Shown here piece by piece: positions 12,501 through 23,771 of a DNA stretch of 64,000 nt (within the stretch, counting starts at the first letter, position 1; every line of letters begins with the position of its first letter). The DNA is taken from NCBI GenBank assembly GCA_022885665.1, contig JAGQDJ010000179.1, positions 1-64,000 of the forward strand, given 5' to 3'. The position numbers were made by a program, and so were the translations under genes. Under the pieces are notes generated by a model, which searched no databases, had not been told where the DNA came from, and worked only from the letters and a program-made list of their open reading frames with translations. The DNA is from Triops longicaudatus (Eukaryota > Arthropoda > Branchiopoda > Notostraca > Triopsidae).

Positions 12501-15500
12501 AAGCACGCAGTAATATGCATTCCGTTGGCGTTCTGCGCCGAGATTCCTATTCGGCATTATCAACTCTCCAGCGTTGCTTCGGCAACGCATTGCCGAACAC
12601 TTGCACAGGCACAGAAAGCGCCATCGGCTGGACTGGACACACTGAGTACAAAAGGAGCGATAGAAATTCTCTGTATGCCATAAAGACGAAAAGATATGTC
12701 CAGAGAACAAAAGACTACACTGACCCATGATGTTCGTCATGGAACTGACTTTCCCCTTCTCCGTTTCCCCCTTTCCCCCCATTTTAGCTTTTGTGCGTCT
12801 ACTCAACCACCCTCGGAGCTATAAGGTACGCACCGAGAAGTCCAGTATCAAGCAATGTCCACTGTAGACACCACATGGGATAATTTGTTACCCCAAACCA
12901 ATAATGGTTACAATTCTGTCAAAGATTCAAAGCGCTCAACAGCGCCCCGTAACGGGTAGACAAACAATTAAAAGAACGTGGGTCGATCGAAAACGGGTAA
13001 GAGAGTACAAAGGTAACGCTTTATTACCTTTCTTGTGGAGATAAGAGTCTGTGAGATGAATCGAGGCGGGTAACGGGCTTGTATTGGTCGGTAACGGAGT
13101 ATAGGGAGGACTTCCGGTTCCCACACCTGTGGTCAAGCCTCCCATCATGGCACTACTACCATTAGGATACCTACACACAAAAATCAAATAAAATAACCGT
13201 GAAACATTATAGGTTACGTTAGTTTATTTTAATAGAATTTGTTTAAGTTAAGTTAGATTAGGCCAAATTAAAGACATTAAACTACGTTTAAATGAAAAAA
13301 AAATGAGTTTGTATAAACCGGAGAAAGCTACAGACGAGGATACAGAACAAATTAGCACACATTTGGTTTTCATTATTTTGGCGTAATTTCAACTTTACGT
13401 CATTTTAACGTCATAACAAAAAAGCCGAGTAGGCTATTTTAAATTGTAATAATATATTACAAATCAGAGGTAACATTCTAATATAGCAATATTTTCCTAT
13501 ATTTTTTTTTGGTTAACTGTTATTCGTTTATGGTTCCTTTATTTTTTCTGATTTACGAAATATCTCTCGCGTAGGGGTGAACTAATGAAGGCTACATACC
13601 AACTATTTGGTCTTGGCCATGAAGACTGTCCATTGAGCATCCGCAATTTGTCATACACCGAGTCCGGCGAAGGCACAGCCTGTTGCTGCTGATGTTCTTT
13701 CTGAGCCGCCAAGTTCCTCAGCACTCGGTTGATGGACGAAACCTGGTGAATGAACCCCCAAATTTTTTCAGTTACCCACGGTTGAGGTTAACAACGTCAT
13801 AATTATCGGCATATTTATATGTACAAAAGGTGAAAATGTTGTGACATGGGGTGTTTTTCCCACCCTCTTATGACTCTCACGCCCCTAGGAGACCACTAAA
13901 TGGAAGGATCTCACGTGGAGGGGAGGGAGAACACGCTGTATTTGCCCAATTCAGCACCCGTGGGGTGTCTACTTACGAGAGGACAACTGGAACAAAAAGC
14001 TTTTCAACCTCCCTTTCACTATTGCCCGTAATTGTAACACATTAACAGGTAACGCCTTACTCTCACCAAATCAGGTAACCTATGATTTTCTCGAATTACA
14101 AGCGGATCGAGCAATTTCAGTTTCGAGTCTGAACGGATGGGAGAGTAGTTTACAATTTCAGAGCCAAAATATCACGGTTGTTGTACAATTCTCGAAGTCA
14201 AAATGTCAATAAGCTATGCAAAAGAGAGCGTTACTGCCAAAACATTGTTCCATATGGACGGAGTTGAACTTTAAATGACTTCAATTATGACATTCAAGAC
14301 CAAAGGCATGTATATACAAAGAGGTTTCCCCATTCCCCCCTGAAGAAAAGGAATCCATCAATAGGATGTAAATTTAAGGTCAACCCCCTATGGTTGGGAA
14401 ATCTTGTCGCATCAACACAACACAGGAACGACTTTTCCTTGTCTTGACACAGTGCAAAAAGCTAAGGAGGGGGGTCCGTCCCATGTGATAGTCAAACCCA
14501 TGATTTGGGGTGACCATTTTTCTAATAGTAAAAAAGGAAGCATTCAATTTTTCTTGTTCCCATTCTTTCGTTTCCTTGCTCCCCCTTGTTCATTCTTAAA
14601 ACGAGGTGGATTTTAATTCCAGGCTAGCTTTTCACCTAATGACGGTGTCGGGGTCGGACTCTAGCTGCGCTATAGAAAGCATCGGGCGTCCCCGGGACGC
14701 CCAGTGACGCCCTTTTGTCAAACACTATCACGTCGAGACGGTGAAAGAGGGTGAAAGACTCACCAAAAAGGATTGCCGGCTTTTTTGTCTTCCTTTTAAC
14801 AGTACCTGAACAGCAACTACGAACTTATCACACACAACATACAAGTTGTCCCTCACATGGTTCCTTTCCTTTTTTCAGAAGGGAGAGCGATTTCTCCCAA
14901 TTTCCCCCTTCTTTCTCGTTTCTGTACGCTATACTTCCGTAGATTGATCTCTCTAATAATGGCCATGCAAGACAAGTATCTCCGTAAGAGCTTCTTTTTG
15001 CCTCACTCTATATGTATGTGTGTATGTTGTGTGTGATGGTCCCTCCGTTCACAAGATAATCTGATGATGTTTCGGTATGCTGTGTTGAAAAGAGGAAGAT
15101 GGGATGAAAAGAAAGTCACAAAGCTAAAAGGAAAGTTTTGCAACGTGCCGTTTGTCTTATAAAACAAACTGCAGTAGTAAGTATTAACACAAGAAAACCA
15201 ATTTCTTAATGATTTTCAACTCTTCAAAGGAGCTTGAACTGTTCTCAAGGGGCGCAGAGGGGGGGGAGGGGGAAGTTAATCAAAACGAGCATCCTATGAT
15301 GTATCGCTGACTTGTTATGAGACTCGTTCAGTTGTATATGCTTTGAAAAGTTAACCCACTAGTTCCACAGTTGTATGAAGGAATATAGAATTCTATTGTT
15401 CAATATAACATTTTTATAGTCTATTCCGCGTATTAATCAATAGGCAAAGAACTACTGAATATAAGTAACAATTAATTATGTGATAAGGATTTTTAACCTA

Positions 15501-17450
15501 AAAGCACAAAAGATAAATCATAAGACAAATGAAGTTAAAATAACAATTAAGAATAACTATTGCAACTATAAAAGATGTTAAACTAAGTTAATCGCTTCAA
15601 TGTGATTTTTAAGCTTTGCAAAGCAAAAGTGAAGGGTGTCGCTAAATAAATAAACCTAGAACACAAATGGCCACAGCGTAGAAAATTGTGAATGACTCAT
15701 TGCAAAAATTAAATAAATTTTGTGAGAGCAGGCCAAACTCTTCAGTAAGGATGAAAAAGAAATAAAAGGACAGAGCACAAAAACTTTTTGAAATGAAGGA
15801 AAATTTAGGTTTCATAACGCTAAAACTTTCTTTGGGATGTTGAGCAAAACCTTGCTATATACTGTAACTGTGTGTGATATTGCACTGCTTTTTATCCCCC
15901 TAAAATGCTCCCCAAAGTTGCGGACATTTCCCAACTTCTTCTTCAAGGAATGTCTGAACATCTCAAGTTCGTCTAAGAACATGCGAGAGTCCGAGTCTTG
16001 ACGAGCTCCATGGAGGCCTTGACAACATCAATATCCCACCAAACTTGTTCACTACGACATAGGCTGATGTGTCTCACATCTTTCTCCCTTTTCTTCGTGG
16101 TGTCCTCTGCTTCCTTCTAAGGTTCGCACCTTGTCCTAAAAATTGTCCCAGGAAGGTTTCATAATCAAAGAACACAGCACCGGGGAACATTTAATGCTCA
16201 TAATCTCCAGAACTTGCTTAGTGAATCCAAAAATTCAGTGCTGACAACAACGGTGTGTTGTCATTGTTAAAATAAGGTAAAATGGATTTTGTCATAACAA
16301 ATTTCTAATAATTTTTTTTGCCAGTGATAATGAGTTTGAGAAACTGCTAGTCTCGAGCTAAGTCTTGATTATAATCACCGAACATGGAATGCGACAACGA
16401 AACCACCACTAGAGAAAAGCGCACGGTACGCTGAGGACAAAATAAAAATTATAGTAACATATTTCTGGCAGTTGTTTAGTTGAGCTAACTAAACGGACAA
16501 ACGGCGTATTGAACTTCAAATCTTTATGAAAAGAAGAAGTTTTACTTTACATTTCGTGAATACGGAGCCAATTAGCCTAGTTTTGCTGCTGCAAATAAAC
16601 AAAAGCTAAAGGGGAAAATGCTGAAACAAAAGGGGGTTGTAATTACGGAGACTTCACCATTACTTGTGTCATTACTTTTGGCAGCGAGGAAGCAGAAAAT
16701 AACCAATCTAACGCTTACACTTCCCCCTCCCCCCCAAAAATTGTGTGCAATCGATCTGGCAACAAATAGGTCCCAATCGAGCCAAAAGGAAAGTCAAATC
16801 CTATACTTACGCTTGGAATGTTGTCATTATTGCAAATTTGTTCCTGCAGCAATCGATCGCGGATCTCCCATGCAAAGATCGACGGACATTCACGCTTGAA
16901 TTGCGAGATTTTGTTCACCACTTCCGAGGTGGCAACGCGGGGCTTGGAACCACCAATCGCCCTTGGTCGAATCGAACCCGTTTCATAATACCTTTACATT
17001 AACGAAAAAGTCAGTCAGGAAAAGTTACTTCTTTTTTATTTTTTCATTCATACGTTTTAATATCTCTATTAATTTTTCAAAATTGACACTTAAATTGCCT
17101 TAATTTACGTTTTAATCGTTGTATTTCTAACTTTAACTCATGTATGTTTTCAGTGTTCAGATCACGTAGTCTTTAGGTATCCAAATTTTTTATTTTTAGT
17201 TTTGAATTGATTCCGCTCATTCTTCTACATGTGAATTTTTTCATTTTCTGAAGTTATTTATTTACTAACAGGGTTGCACATTACCGGCCAAGTATTTTGG
17301 AGACACAGCCATTGGAGACTTGCAGAATACGGGAAATATCACAAGGTCGTGCGCCGGAATGGGCCAATTCCACGATTTTCTGTCGGGTAACATCCGGCAG
17401 AGGTCGTCCGCTGACGAATACGCCGCCTAATTGATTGACACCGCTGTGAC
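6467..17450 (-). CDS. Pax6: Paired-box transcription factor Pax6 (eyeless/toy class)
   Basis: Eight minus-strand exons in transcript order: 17285-17450, 16811-16991, 13600-13742, 13028-13170, 7695-7942, 7431-7615, 6633-6979, 6467-6555. All introns are GT-AG and every phase matches. The paired domain starts HSGVNQLGGVFV and runs through RVLRNLA, with both the PAI and RED halves present. A linker follows with VYDKLRMLNG. The homeodomain (LQRNRTAF to WRREEK) has Ser at position 50 (QVWFSNRRAKW) and the classic Q46/V47 intron, here 79 bp. The tail is Pro/Ser/Thr-rich with nine consecutive Gln, and it ends GLISPGVSVP...YWPRLQ as in vertebrate PAX6. No octapeptide is present, as expected for Pax6. 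With the candidate start exon at 18928-18946 the protein would be 506 residues. Pax6 binds DNA in the nucleus and directs eye and head development. Whether this is the ey or the toy orthologue was not resolved; RLLQE and NLAAQKE favour ey. Confidence 0.95.
7431..7942 (-). CDS. Pax6: Pax6 homeodomain exons
   Basis: Exon 7695-7942 encodes the acidic/Ser-rich lead (DDCSEDASSETS, PPTPTTTTPSDDD) and homeodomain residues 1-46. Exon 7431-7615 encodes residues 47-60 (VWFSNRRAKWRREEK), LRNQRR and an Asn/Thr-rich stretch. The 79 bp intron lies exactly between Q46 and V47, a position common to paired-class homeoboxes. Relative to typical Pax6 the domain has A for S in NRTAF, SV for TQ, C for A in IECLEKEF, and G for D in AAKIGLPEARIQ. 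The Gly is shared with Drosophila ey. Confidence 0.93.
7943..13027 (-). other. Pax6 intron between linker and homeodomain exons (5.1 kb)
   Basis: This is the largest intron in the gene. No additional exon, named transposon or RNA gene was recognised. It holds a very stable hairpin at 12571-12588 and a short CA run near 9837-9850. Large Pax6 introns often hold enhancers in other animals, but nothing here identifies one directly. Confidence 0.5.
12571..12588. other. Stable TTCG tetraloop hairpin in Pax6 intron
   Basis: The sequence GCGTTGC-TTCG-GCAACGC is a perfect 7-bp stem closed by a TTCG loop, a type unusually stable as RNA (UUCG). It is followed at once by ATTGCCGAAC, which partly repeats the stem. 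Function unknown; it may be chance. Confidence 0.5.
13743..16810 (-). other. Pax6 intron within the paired-domain region (3.1 kb)
   Basis: It separates the exon ending NDNIPS from the exon beginning VSSINRV. No exon resembling the vertebrate 5a insertion was recognised; that would sit inside the paired domain in any case. A 19-bp GC palindrome lies at 14684-14702 and a run of G at about 15256-15271. Nothing else was recognised. Confidence 0.5.
14684..14702. other. 19-bp GC-rich palindrome in Pax6 intron
   Basis: GGGCGTCCC-C-GGGACGCCC is perfectly self-complementary around one central base, in otherwise AT-rich DNA, and is followed by a further GACGCCC. It is compatible with a dimeric transcription-factor site, but no factor is proposed. 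Confidence 0.5.
16811..17450 (-). CDS. Pax6: Pax6 paired-domain exons
   Basis: Exon 17285-17450 encodes HSGVNQLGGVFVSGRPLPDV through NGCVSKILG. Exon 16811-16991 encodes YYETGSIRPRAIGGSKPRV through NDNIPS. The splice between them falls in the Arg codon of GRYYETG (CG/G). The residue after PLPD is Val, where Pax6 proteins usually have Ser, and FVSGRP replaces FVNGRP. The rest is close to invariant. The acceptor ACACAG at 17451-17456 needs a preceding exon ending in phase 1, giving the GHSG start seen in several invertebrate Pax6 proteins. Confidence 0.93.
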
Positions 17451-18456
17451 CTGTGTCACCCACAGCACGAAACAATCAAACAAAAGCATTGTCATTGCCC
17501 ATTCGTTACAGCGATATCAAACGTGTACTTTCAGCTTATGAATTGTGAAAGTCTCCTTGAACATCATTGCACAAAAAGAACACAACGGTCTTGGCTTTAT
17601 TACAGACGAGATTTGATTGGGAATAGAATATCGAAATGTTCTAAGTGAAATCAAAAAATTGCTATGCTACCGAATGTGACGAACGGTTTGACAAATCCAA
17701 TCAAGCGCTAACAAGGATACCTGTAACAAAAGACTTACTGTCCATCGTTGCTGACATTAACTCCAGTTTTTACCTAAAAAACAACAAAAAAGAAACAAGA
17801 AAATTAGAAAAATCTTATACCAAAACTTCAAAATGCGTCACGTAAGTTATCTTATTATTTTGTTATGGAAACCCATTTTACCCATCCCTCAAATTCGTAT
17901 TTGTACGAAATATATTGGTAGATTTGTTTTTAAGCAAAATTGTCACGACTCTTGAAACTACTATATCTGATAAGTTTTTGCTGATTATCTTGCATTAAAT
18001 GAAAAACTCTGTGATGATGTCAGAAATTAGTTTATTTAAGAGACTCATGGGTGCTAACTTAGAAACTATGCTAATATGTTTTTGGAAATTCTTAGGTACA
18101 ATATTTGGGTTAGAAAAATCGGACGAGTACGGTAAAGACATTCACACAAACATTCTTTTCCTTGACTGAGTTGTTTGTATACGAAGCTGGTTTTGCAGCC
18201 GAAACAGTCATTTCGGGGTGGTGTGAAGGGGCCAAAAAGTGACAGTTATGGCAGTTTAGCCCCTATTGAATATGAAACGATATTGAGCGTTCAAGAGTGA
18301 GGTCCAAGTGGCCCTTGACGGCCTCCTGATCCGGCTGGATATGACGAATGACTCCCTGAGATCGTACTGAACTACGTCTTGTTCCAGCACAATACCTAAC
18401 CGTTCTCATGGCCGCGCTCGACGTTCCTTTTTTTCCCCCGCAAAATCATCACTAAT

Positions 18457-18606
18457 AGCGAATTCAGTTGGGAGAGTCAGTACGCACTGAGTTTAAACAC
18501 AGCGATTTGCTGTATTCAAAAGCAGAGAAACATTTCCTTTCTCAAACACAGAGTGTCTGTGTTTGAGAAATTCAGTACGCACGGGCTCTCCCATTCGAAT
18601 TCGCTT
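18457..18606. mobile_element. Fold-back MITE, GCGAATTCAGTTGGGAGAG family, copy 1
   Basis: Left end GCGAATTCAGTTGGGAGAGT and right end CTCTCCCATTCGAATTCGC are inverted, with subterminal CAGTACGCAC repeated in inverse. Inside lies a 15-bp perfect stem TTTCTCAAACACAGA / TCTGTGTTTGAGAAA at about 18537-18570. About 150 bp, no coding capacity. A second copy with better ends lies at 25560-25716. Confidence 0.8.
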
Positions 18607-18927
18607 TAAGAGTCCTTGTCTGTTGGTCGCTTTTCTCCAATGCGATACACGCAAACCAAAGGCCGCACACAACAAAATTTGTGGCTAAATAAATAGCTCA
18701 AAAAGCCCCGAATCCTCGTGTCCTTGCTACTGGCCGCATAAAAGTCGTAAAACTCGAGCGGTACGCTAAGCTGGCTATACAAAAGTAACACAAAAGTATA
18801 CAAGAGTATACAAAAGTGCCCAAAGCAAAGAAAAGTAGCGCCTAGGATAAAAAGGAACACGCTAACGAGTGAAAAGAGCGGCAAGACTAGTCTTATGTTG
18901 TGTTGCGGTAAATATATGTCACCTTAC

Positions 18928-18946
18928 CAGGTGAATGTAAACACAT
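18928..18946 (-). CDS. Pax6: Candidate Pax6 first coding exon
   Basis: A minus-strand ATG is followed by Cys-Leu-His-Ser-Pro and one G before a good donor (CTG|GTAAGG). The phase (1) is exactly that required by the acceptor at 17450, giving MCLHSPGHSGVNQLGG and an intron of 1,477 bp. A competing solution is an ATGG|GTAAAA at 17885-17882, giving MGHSGVNQ with a weaker donor. Start exons of Pax6 are tiny and cannot be proven from sequence alone, and the true one could lie further upstream. Confidence 0.3.
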
Positions 18947-21900
18947 TAAGTTCTTAGAATCGCATTTAAGCTCGGGTAACGTGCGTTGCTGCCTGCCAAC
19001 GCTGTTCCGAAAGGCAATGCGAGGCGGGAAAACCCGGCTTGACAGGGGGCCTGAAAGAGGATCAGAAAAGTTGGCGGGGGGTCTTGCTGATATTACGTAT
19101 TGCTGGCAACGTGTAGCAATAATGGAAACTAACCAGACTACGCGTTCCATGACCAGGAAACACCATTCCGCCTCTTGGAAACATGAAAAAAAAAGTTTTT
19201 TTGCCCGATCCGGTAGCTTCGGACGTTTGAACGACTTCTCTACAAATTCTTTACCGCACCAAAACAAAAACTAAATCAAAGATGATTAATAAAGAGCTTT
19301 TAAATACGAAAGAATGGTTTAAAATAATGGATTATAGTGAGAATCAATTGATTTTCAGGTAATAATGTTTAACTTTCGCTAGCTTGTTCTTCTCTTCATA
19401 GTCTTTTACGACTTTTATGGTAAAAACGTGATTTTTCACTGTTAAAAACGAATTTGAGCCGAAAGTACGCAAGTACTTAATGGCTTTAAAAGAGGATGTC
19501 AGACTTCCCAGGGCTATTGAAATTGATTACAAACTTTTTCTACCGTAGGTAACCGTTAAGAGAGAAGTTAATTTAAATGCAAAAATCTGAATTTTAAAGT
19601 TTAAATCATAATTTTCGGGTTGTGTACTAAACAGTTTCATCGACGGCGACTCGAATTTGGGTGACAAACTTACCGGCGGGAAATACGACTTCTATCCAAT
19701 GAGTTTTGATAACGATCACTTGGTAACGGCAGTTTTCATGCACTGAAGCACTAAAGAAGTTCGTTTGAAACTATTTATATTTGTTAGAGTAATTAATGTT
19801 TTCAAATATCTTTTGCAAATTCGCGCAATTGAACACCCAACGAAGAGCTTTCAGAAACACTTGAGTGGTTAACGGTAAAAAATGAGAGGTTCTCTGGGGA
19901 ATCCCTTTTTCGTTAGGGATTACTGTTTCACGCTTGTTGAGATTCACGTGGTGTTTAATGTGCGTGTAAGGTATTACAGGCGCTGAGGTGTGCAAGGTTG
20001 GGTCACGGTCAAGTTTCCTTAATGGTTTCTGGCGTGTTCAAGCATCAAAGCGTTCACTTTACACGCTCGGGTGCCAACTGACTGATTTGGGTGTGCAGCG
20101 CTTCAGTTTTTCTTACCAAAAGTCACCGACCGAAGGGAGAATCACACATTCGAACAAAAATGACACAGAAGAACTCGTTGAACAAATTTTTGCGTTTGCA
20201 CTTGTTCCACAGTACTATTCAAGTACACAACCTCCCATCAACACGGCTCACCTGGAAGCACTGATGGGTTCTTGGTCACCAGCTGGTGAATTTGGATCGG
20301 AAGGTTGGGTCTAATGTGTCCTCCCCCTGTCAACTCCTTTCCAGCCTCTTAGTAGCCCAAGTGCGCGTGGAAAACTAACTGTTCGAGGCTTCATCAAACC
20401 ACGCGAATTGTTCTTCGGGGCCAGAGCAGGCCAAACTCGGGGAGTATCTAACCTAAAGTTCCTAGTCCTAAGATCCTACGACACATCCTCTTTATAAAAG
20501 CACACACATACACCCTAAGCACGCCCCACCCCCTTATCAAGGGGTGGAGGATACATGAGATGTAGGACAACAGAGCATGTGATGCTGTGATGCGGACCGT
20601 CGCCGGATCCTGGGCTCGATGAAGCACACACGTTCACGCTCACGCTCCATGCATCCCTAAGGAGGCGGGGCTTAGAGCAGGAGCACTTCCGCCTCAATCC
20701 AATAGAGGCGGCCATTGAGACCTCCCCACTCCAATCACGAAAGAAGGGGGAGAAGCTCGTACGCAAACATGCCCGCCCCGTTATCGTACTCTTTTCGCTT
20801 CCTATTTTCATTATTGTCCCCTATCTTTATGTGTTTTGGCCACGCTTATTTCACAGAAACCTCAAACCTCGACAATCAGCACCCATAATACGAATTCGCG
20901 AGCAAAACTCACACACTCCGACAATCGTGGCCCAATTTGCACACTAGTAAAGCGGATTTTCCGGTTGTTGTTATATTCTTTGATTCTGCAGCATCATTTG
21001 TGAAAACTTTCTAACTGTATCAGTCACCATGGAAATAAATTTACTTATTACAACACCGTGAACTTCTTTCATTACCAAGTAGGATTACATGAAATTTTAT
21101 TACAAACCATGAGTATGACTATGTTGTATACATCCCCGATTTTTTAACGTATTTTCATCGAGTTTCTATTCGTCGGTAACACAAAACTAAATAGATTTTT
21201 CGCTCTATTTTATTTGAATTTTTTCATAATTTTTAAGGACCCATTTTATTGGTACTTCGTGTAGAATTTTTACCTCTACTCACAGGCTCTTTGTAATCTT
21301 TTTACAACAATATACCAAAAGGACTGTTAATGAAAGCGTTGCAAGCTCATCGGACAGTATCATGAAAACACTTTAAAAAACAAATAGACTTTACAATTGT
21401 AAGGACGGTGTTGGGGCTTACAACTAACCTTAACGCTGCGCGAGTTAAACGCATGTATGCATTGACTACAACAGTTAACTAACAAGTTAGAAGTTTTATT
21501 ACAGAACGAATTTAGTAACGAATCACAACCTAGATGACAAGCCTTGCGTTTTGTCTGCAATCAACTTGACTTAGCTTACACAATAATACATGGTAAATAT
21601 GCATCTCATCTTCTGCACCTGTTAGCACACTTTCATGGAGTTTTCGAGCATATTTCGTACCAAAAAGGTCCGATCCGATTTAGGTAACTTTCAGACGTAC
21701 TGGACCACTTTGTTCCACATTCTTTATGGCAACTGGAATTTCTATTGTACTGCTGTAGATTTATCCACTCCTAAATTTTCCACCTTGCTAACCTGCAGAT
21801 CGGATCTATTCCATTAACAACGATCAAGTTTTTTACCACTATTCAAGAAGGGACGAAAAAATGCCGGCCTTACGCAGGACATTTTTTTATATGTCATCCA

Positions 21901-23633
21901 GTTATGGAATGTCTTCGTGGACACAACAAACACTTTTGGTAAAATGATACGTTTTAACCTGAGCGCAAAAGGCTAAAAAATGTATGGAACCGTACACCAC
22001 TTCTGTCTTTTTTCCTTTCTTCCCCTCCCTTCACAATTTAGTTTGTTGCTTGACCATGTTGCGGCACGGAGCAGCGCACGGCACCGTGGTTTTGCATAGG
22101 TACGGTACGCACCAAAGGAGGGGCATTACCCGACGATGAGGATGGAGGAGCTGAGAGGAGGGGGCATAGAAACAGTGCTTTTGTGCTGCCCCAAACAGGT
22201 TGTAGGAGGTATCGCTCGAACGGCGGCGTTGTGTAACCTCGAGAAGATTGTGGCAAGTTCTTTTGGGGCGCCGGAATCTTTCTTGGGTCCAGCAGTCGAA
22301 ACTCATTAGTTACAGCTCTTCAGTCAAGCTATGAGGTCATCTACTGCCAGGAGAGTGAGGGGAAGATGGAGAAGGTGAAGAAAGCGAGGAAAAGGGGAGA
22401 CTTGATATGCGCTGTTGTGTGGAAACGCTACACACATATACACACACCGTCATCGCGGGATATATAACGTTTTTCAAAAGAGGCTCTATTAAACGGCCAA
22501 AGATTCTTGCTGAGGCTCACGTGCCTTTCTTCGTGGCGGAAAAAGGATCACATGTCTCCTTGCAGACATGGCCCGTCCTTTTGTCGCTGTTTTCTCCAGC
22601 AAAGCTTTGGGGTATATGCACCTTGATGGACAGCACCTTAACCGCACCGCGTACGGTGCAGAAACAAGCTCGAACAAAAGACGTATCAGTAACCAATACG
22701 TTATACCCTTCGAAACAGTAATGGATCTTTCCCAGCCGCGTTTGTTGTGTGTACGAATAAATGTGAAATTCTTCCAGCGTAAACCAAAACAAGAAACCGG
22801 ATGGCGGTATGTTAGGTAAACAGGCGCCGGTTGTATGGAATATTACACATTGAGGGTTACCCATCCTTTATATGAAAAAGAGGGTTTGGATTGAAAATAC
22901 ACTTCCTGAACCCCGTTCTTCTTGCCAATTTGTTGAGCATATGTTAAGAAAAATGGACGAGGGTGTGGGGAAAAAGAGAGAACAAAATATTGCCAAGTAA
23001 GGGCGACGTTCAAGCGGCTTATCTCACCCATACCAAACTGTATGCATGCTATTCGTTTCTTTTTTTTCTCTCTCTCTTGTGAGTCCAAGACTTGTGATGT
23101 ATGTACGCGTAAGAGGCACGCGTTCATCCTGTGCAAGAACGTCGATCTCTCCCTTTGGATGTCCGCTCGGGGAGTACGCAATCTCCCTCACACACCCTTT
23201 ACAATGTTTCTACTCATAGTCCTTATAGGGCTATTGATGTTTTCATAACAGACAACGGTGTGTTGCTTTCAAAAGATATCAAGCTCTATTTTTCTTGACG
23301 TATAGACGTACAAAGGAACGAAGGAGTTAATGTTTTCTGCGCGCTCTGCAAGAGGAATGTCGAGACCGCTCCAAATGAAATTTCATTCAGCGTTCTGTGG
23401 CGTATTAATTTCGCCAAGATCGCGAACTCACGTCCGCGGTTCATGCGCGTTTTTCTAAACAAACTCTTAAAATTGGAACGGTCCCTGGGAATTCATTAAT
23501 GTAAGGTACGTAAATTTTATAGGTACGGATTGCCAAAATAACTTCGATCAAATAGTAAAAAATGAGCTTGAGTACACGGATAGTAAAGAGGTACACCAAG
23601 GATTGATAAGAAAGATGAAGATCGGGAGACGCT

Positions 23634-23771
23634 AGGCCTGTAGCCAGGGAGTTAGGAGGTTTAACTACCCCGAAATTTTGATTTTATAGTGAGGAACATA
23701 CGCGAAACTGAAGTGTCCAGTAGAGTTGCATAGTGACCTCCCCGCTGAACCAAAATCCTCGCTATGAGCCT
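23634..23771. repeat. GGCC-ended short repeat, copy 2 of 3
   Basis: Left end AGGCCTGTAGCCAGG; right end, read in reverse, AGGCTCATAGCGAGGATTTT GG, so the ends are imperfect terminal inverted repeats. The middle shares ACCCCGAAATTTTGATTTTA T and GAAGTGTCC with the copy at 51731-51894. About 138 bp, non-coding. Confidence 0.65.

Noticed and set aside
18893..19267. 124-codon minus-strand ORF overlapping the candidate Pax6 start exon
   Set aside because: No domain and no similarity to known Pax6 leaders beyond the last seven codons; only the splice-compatible end was kept as a candidate exon.
20515..20811. 98-codon minus-strand ORF in a GC-richer patch
   Set aside because: No recognisable domain or splice context; listed only as a composition island in the upstream region.
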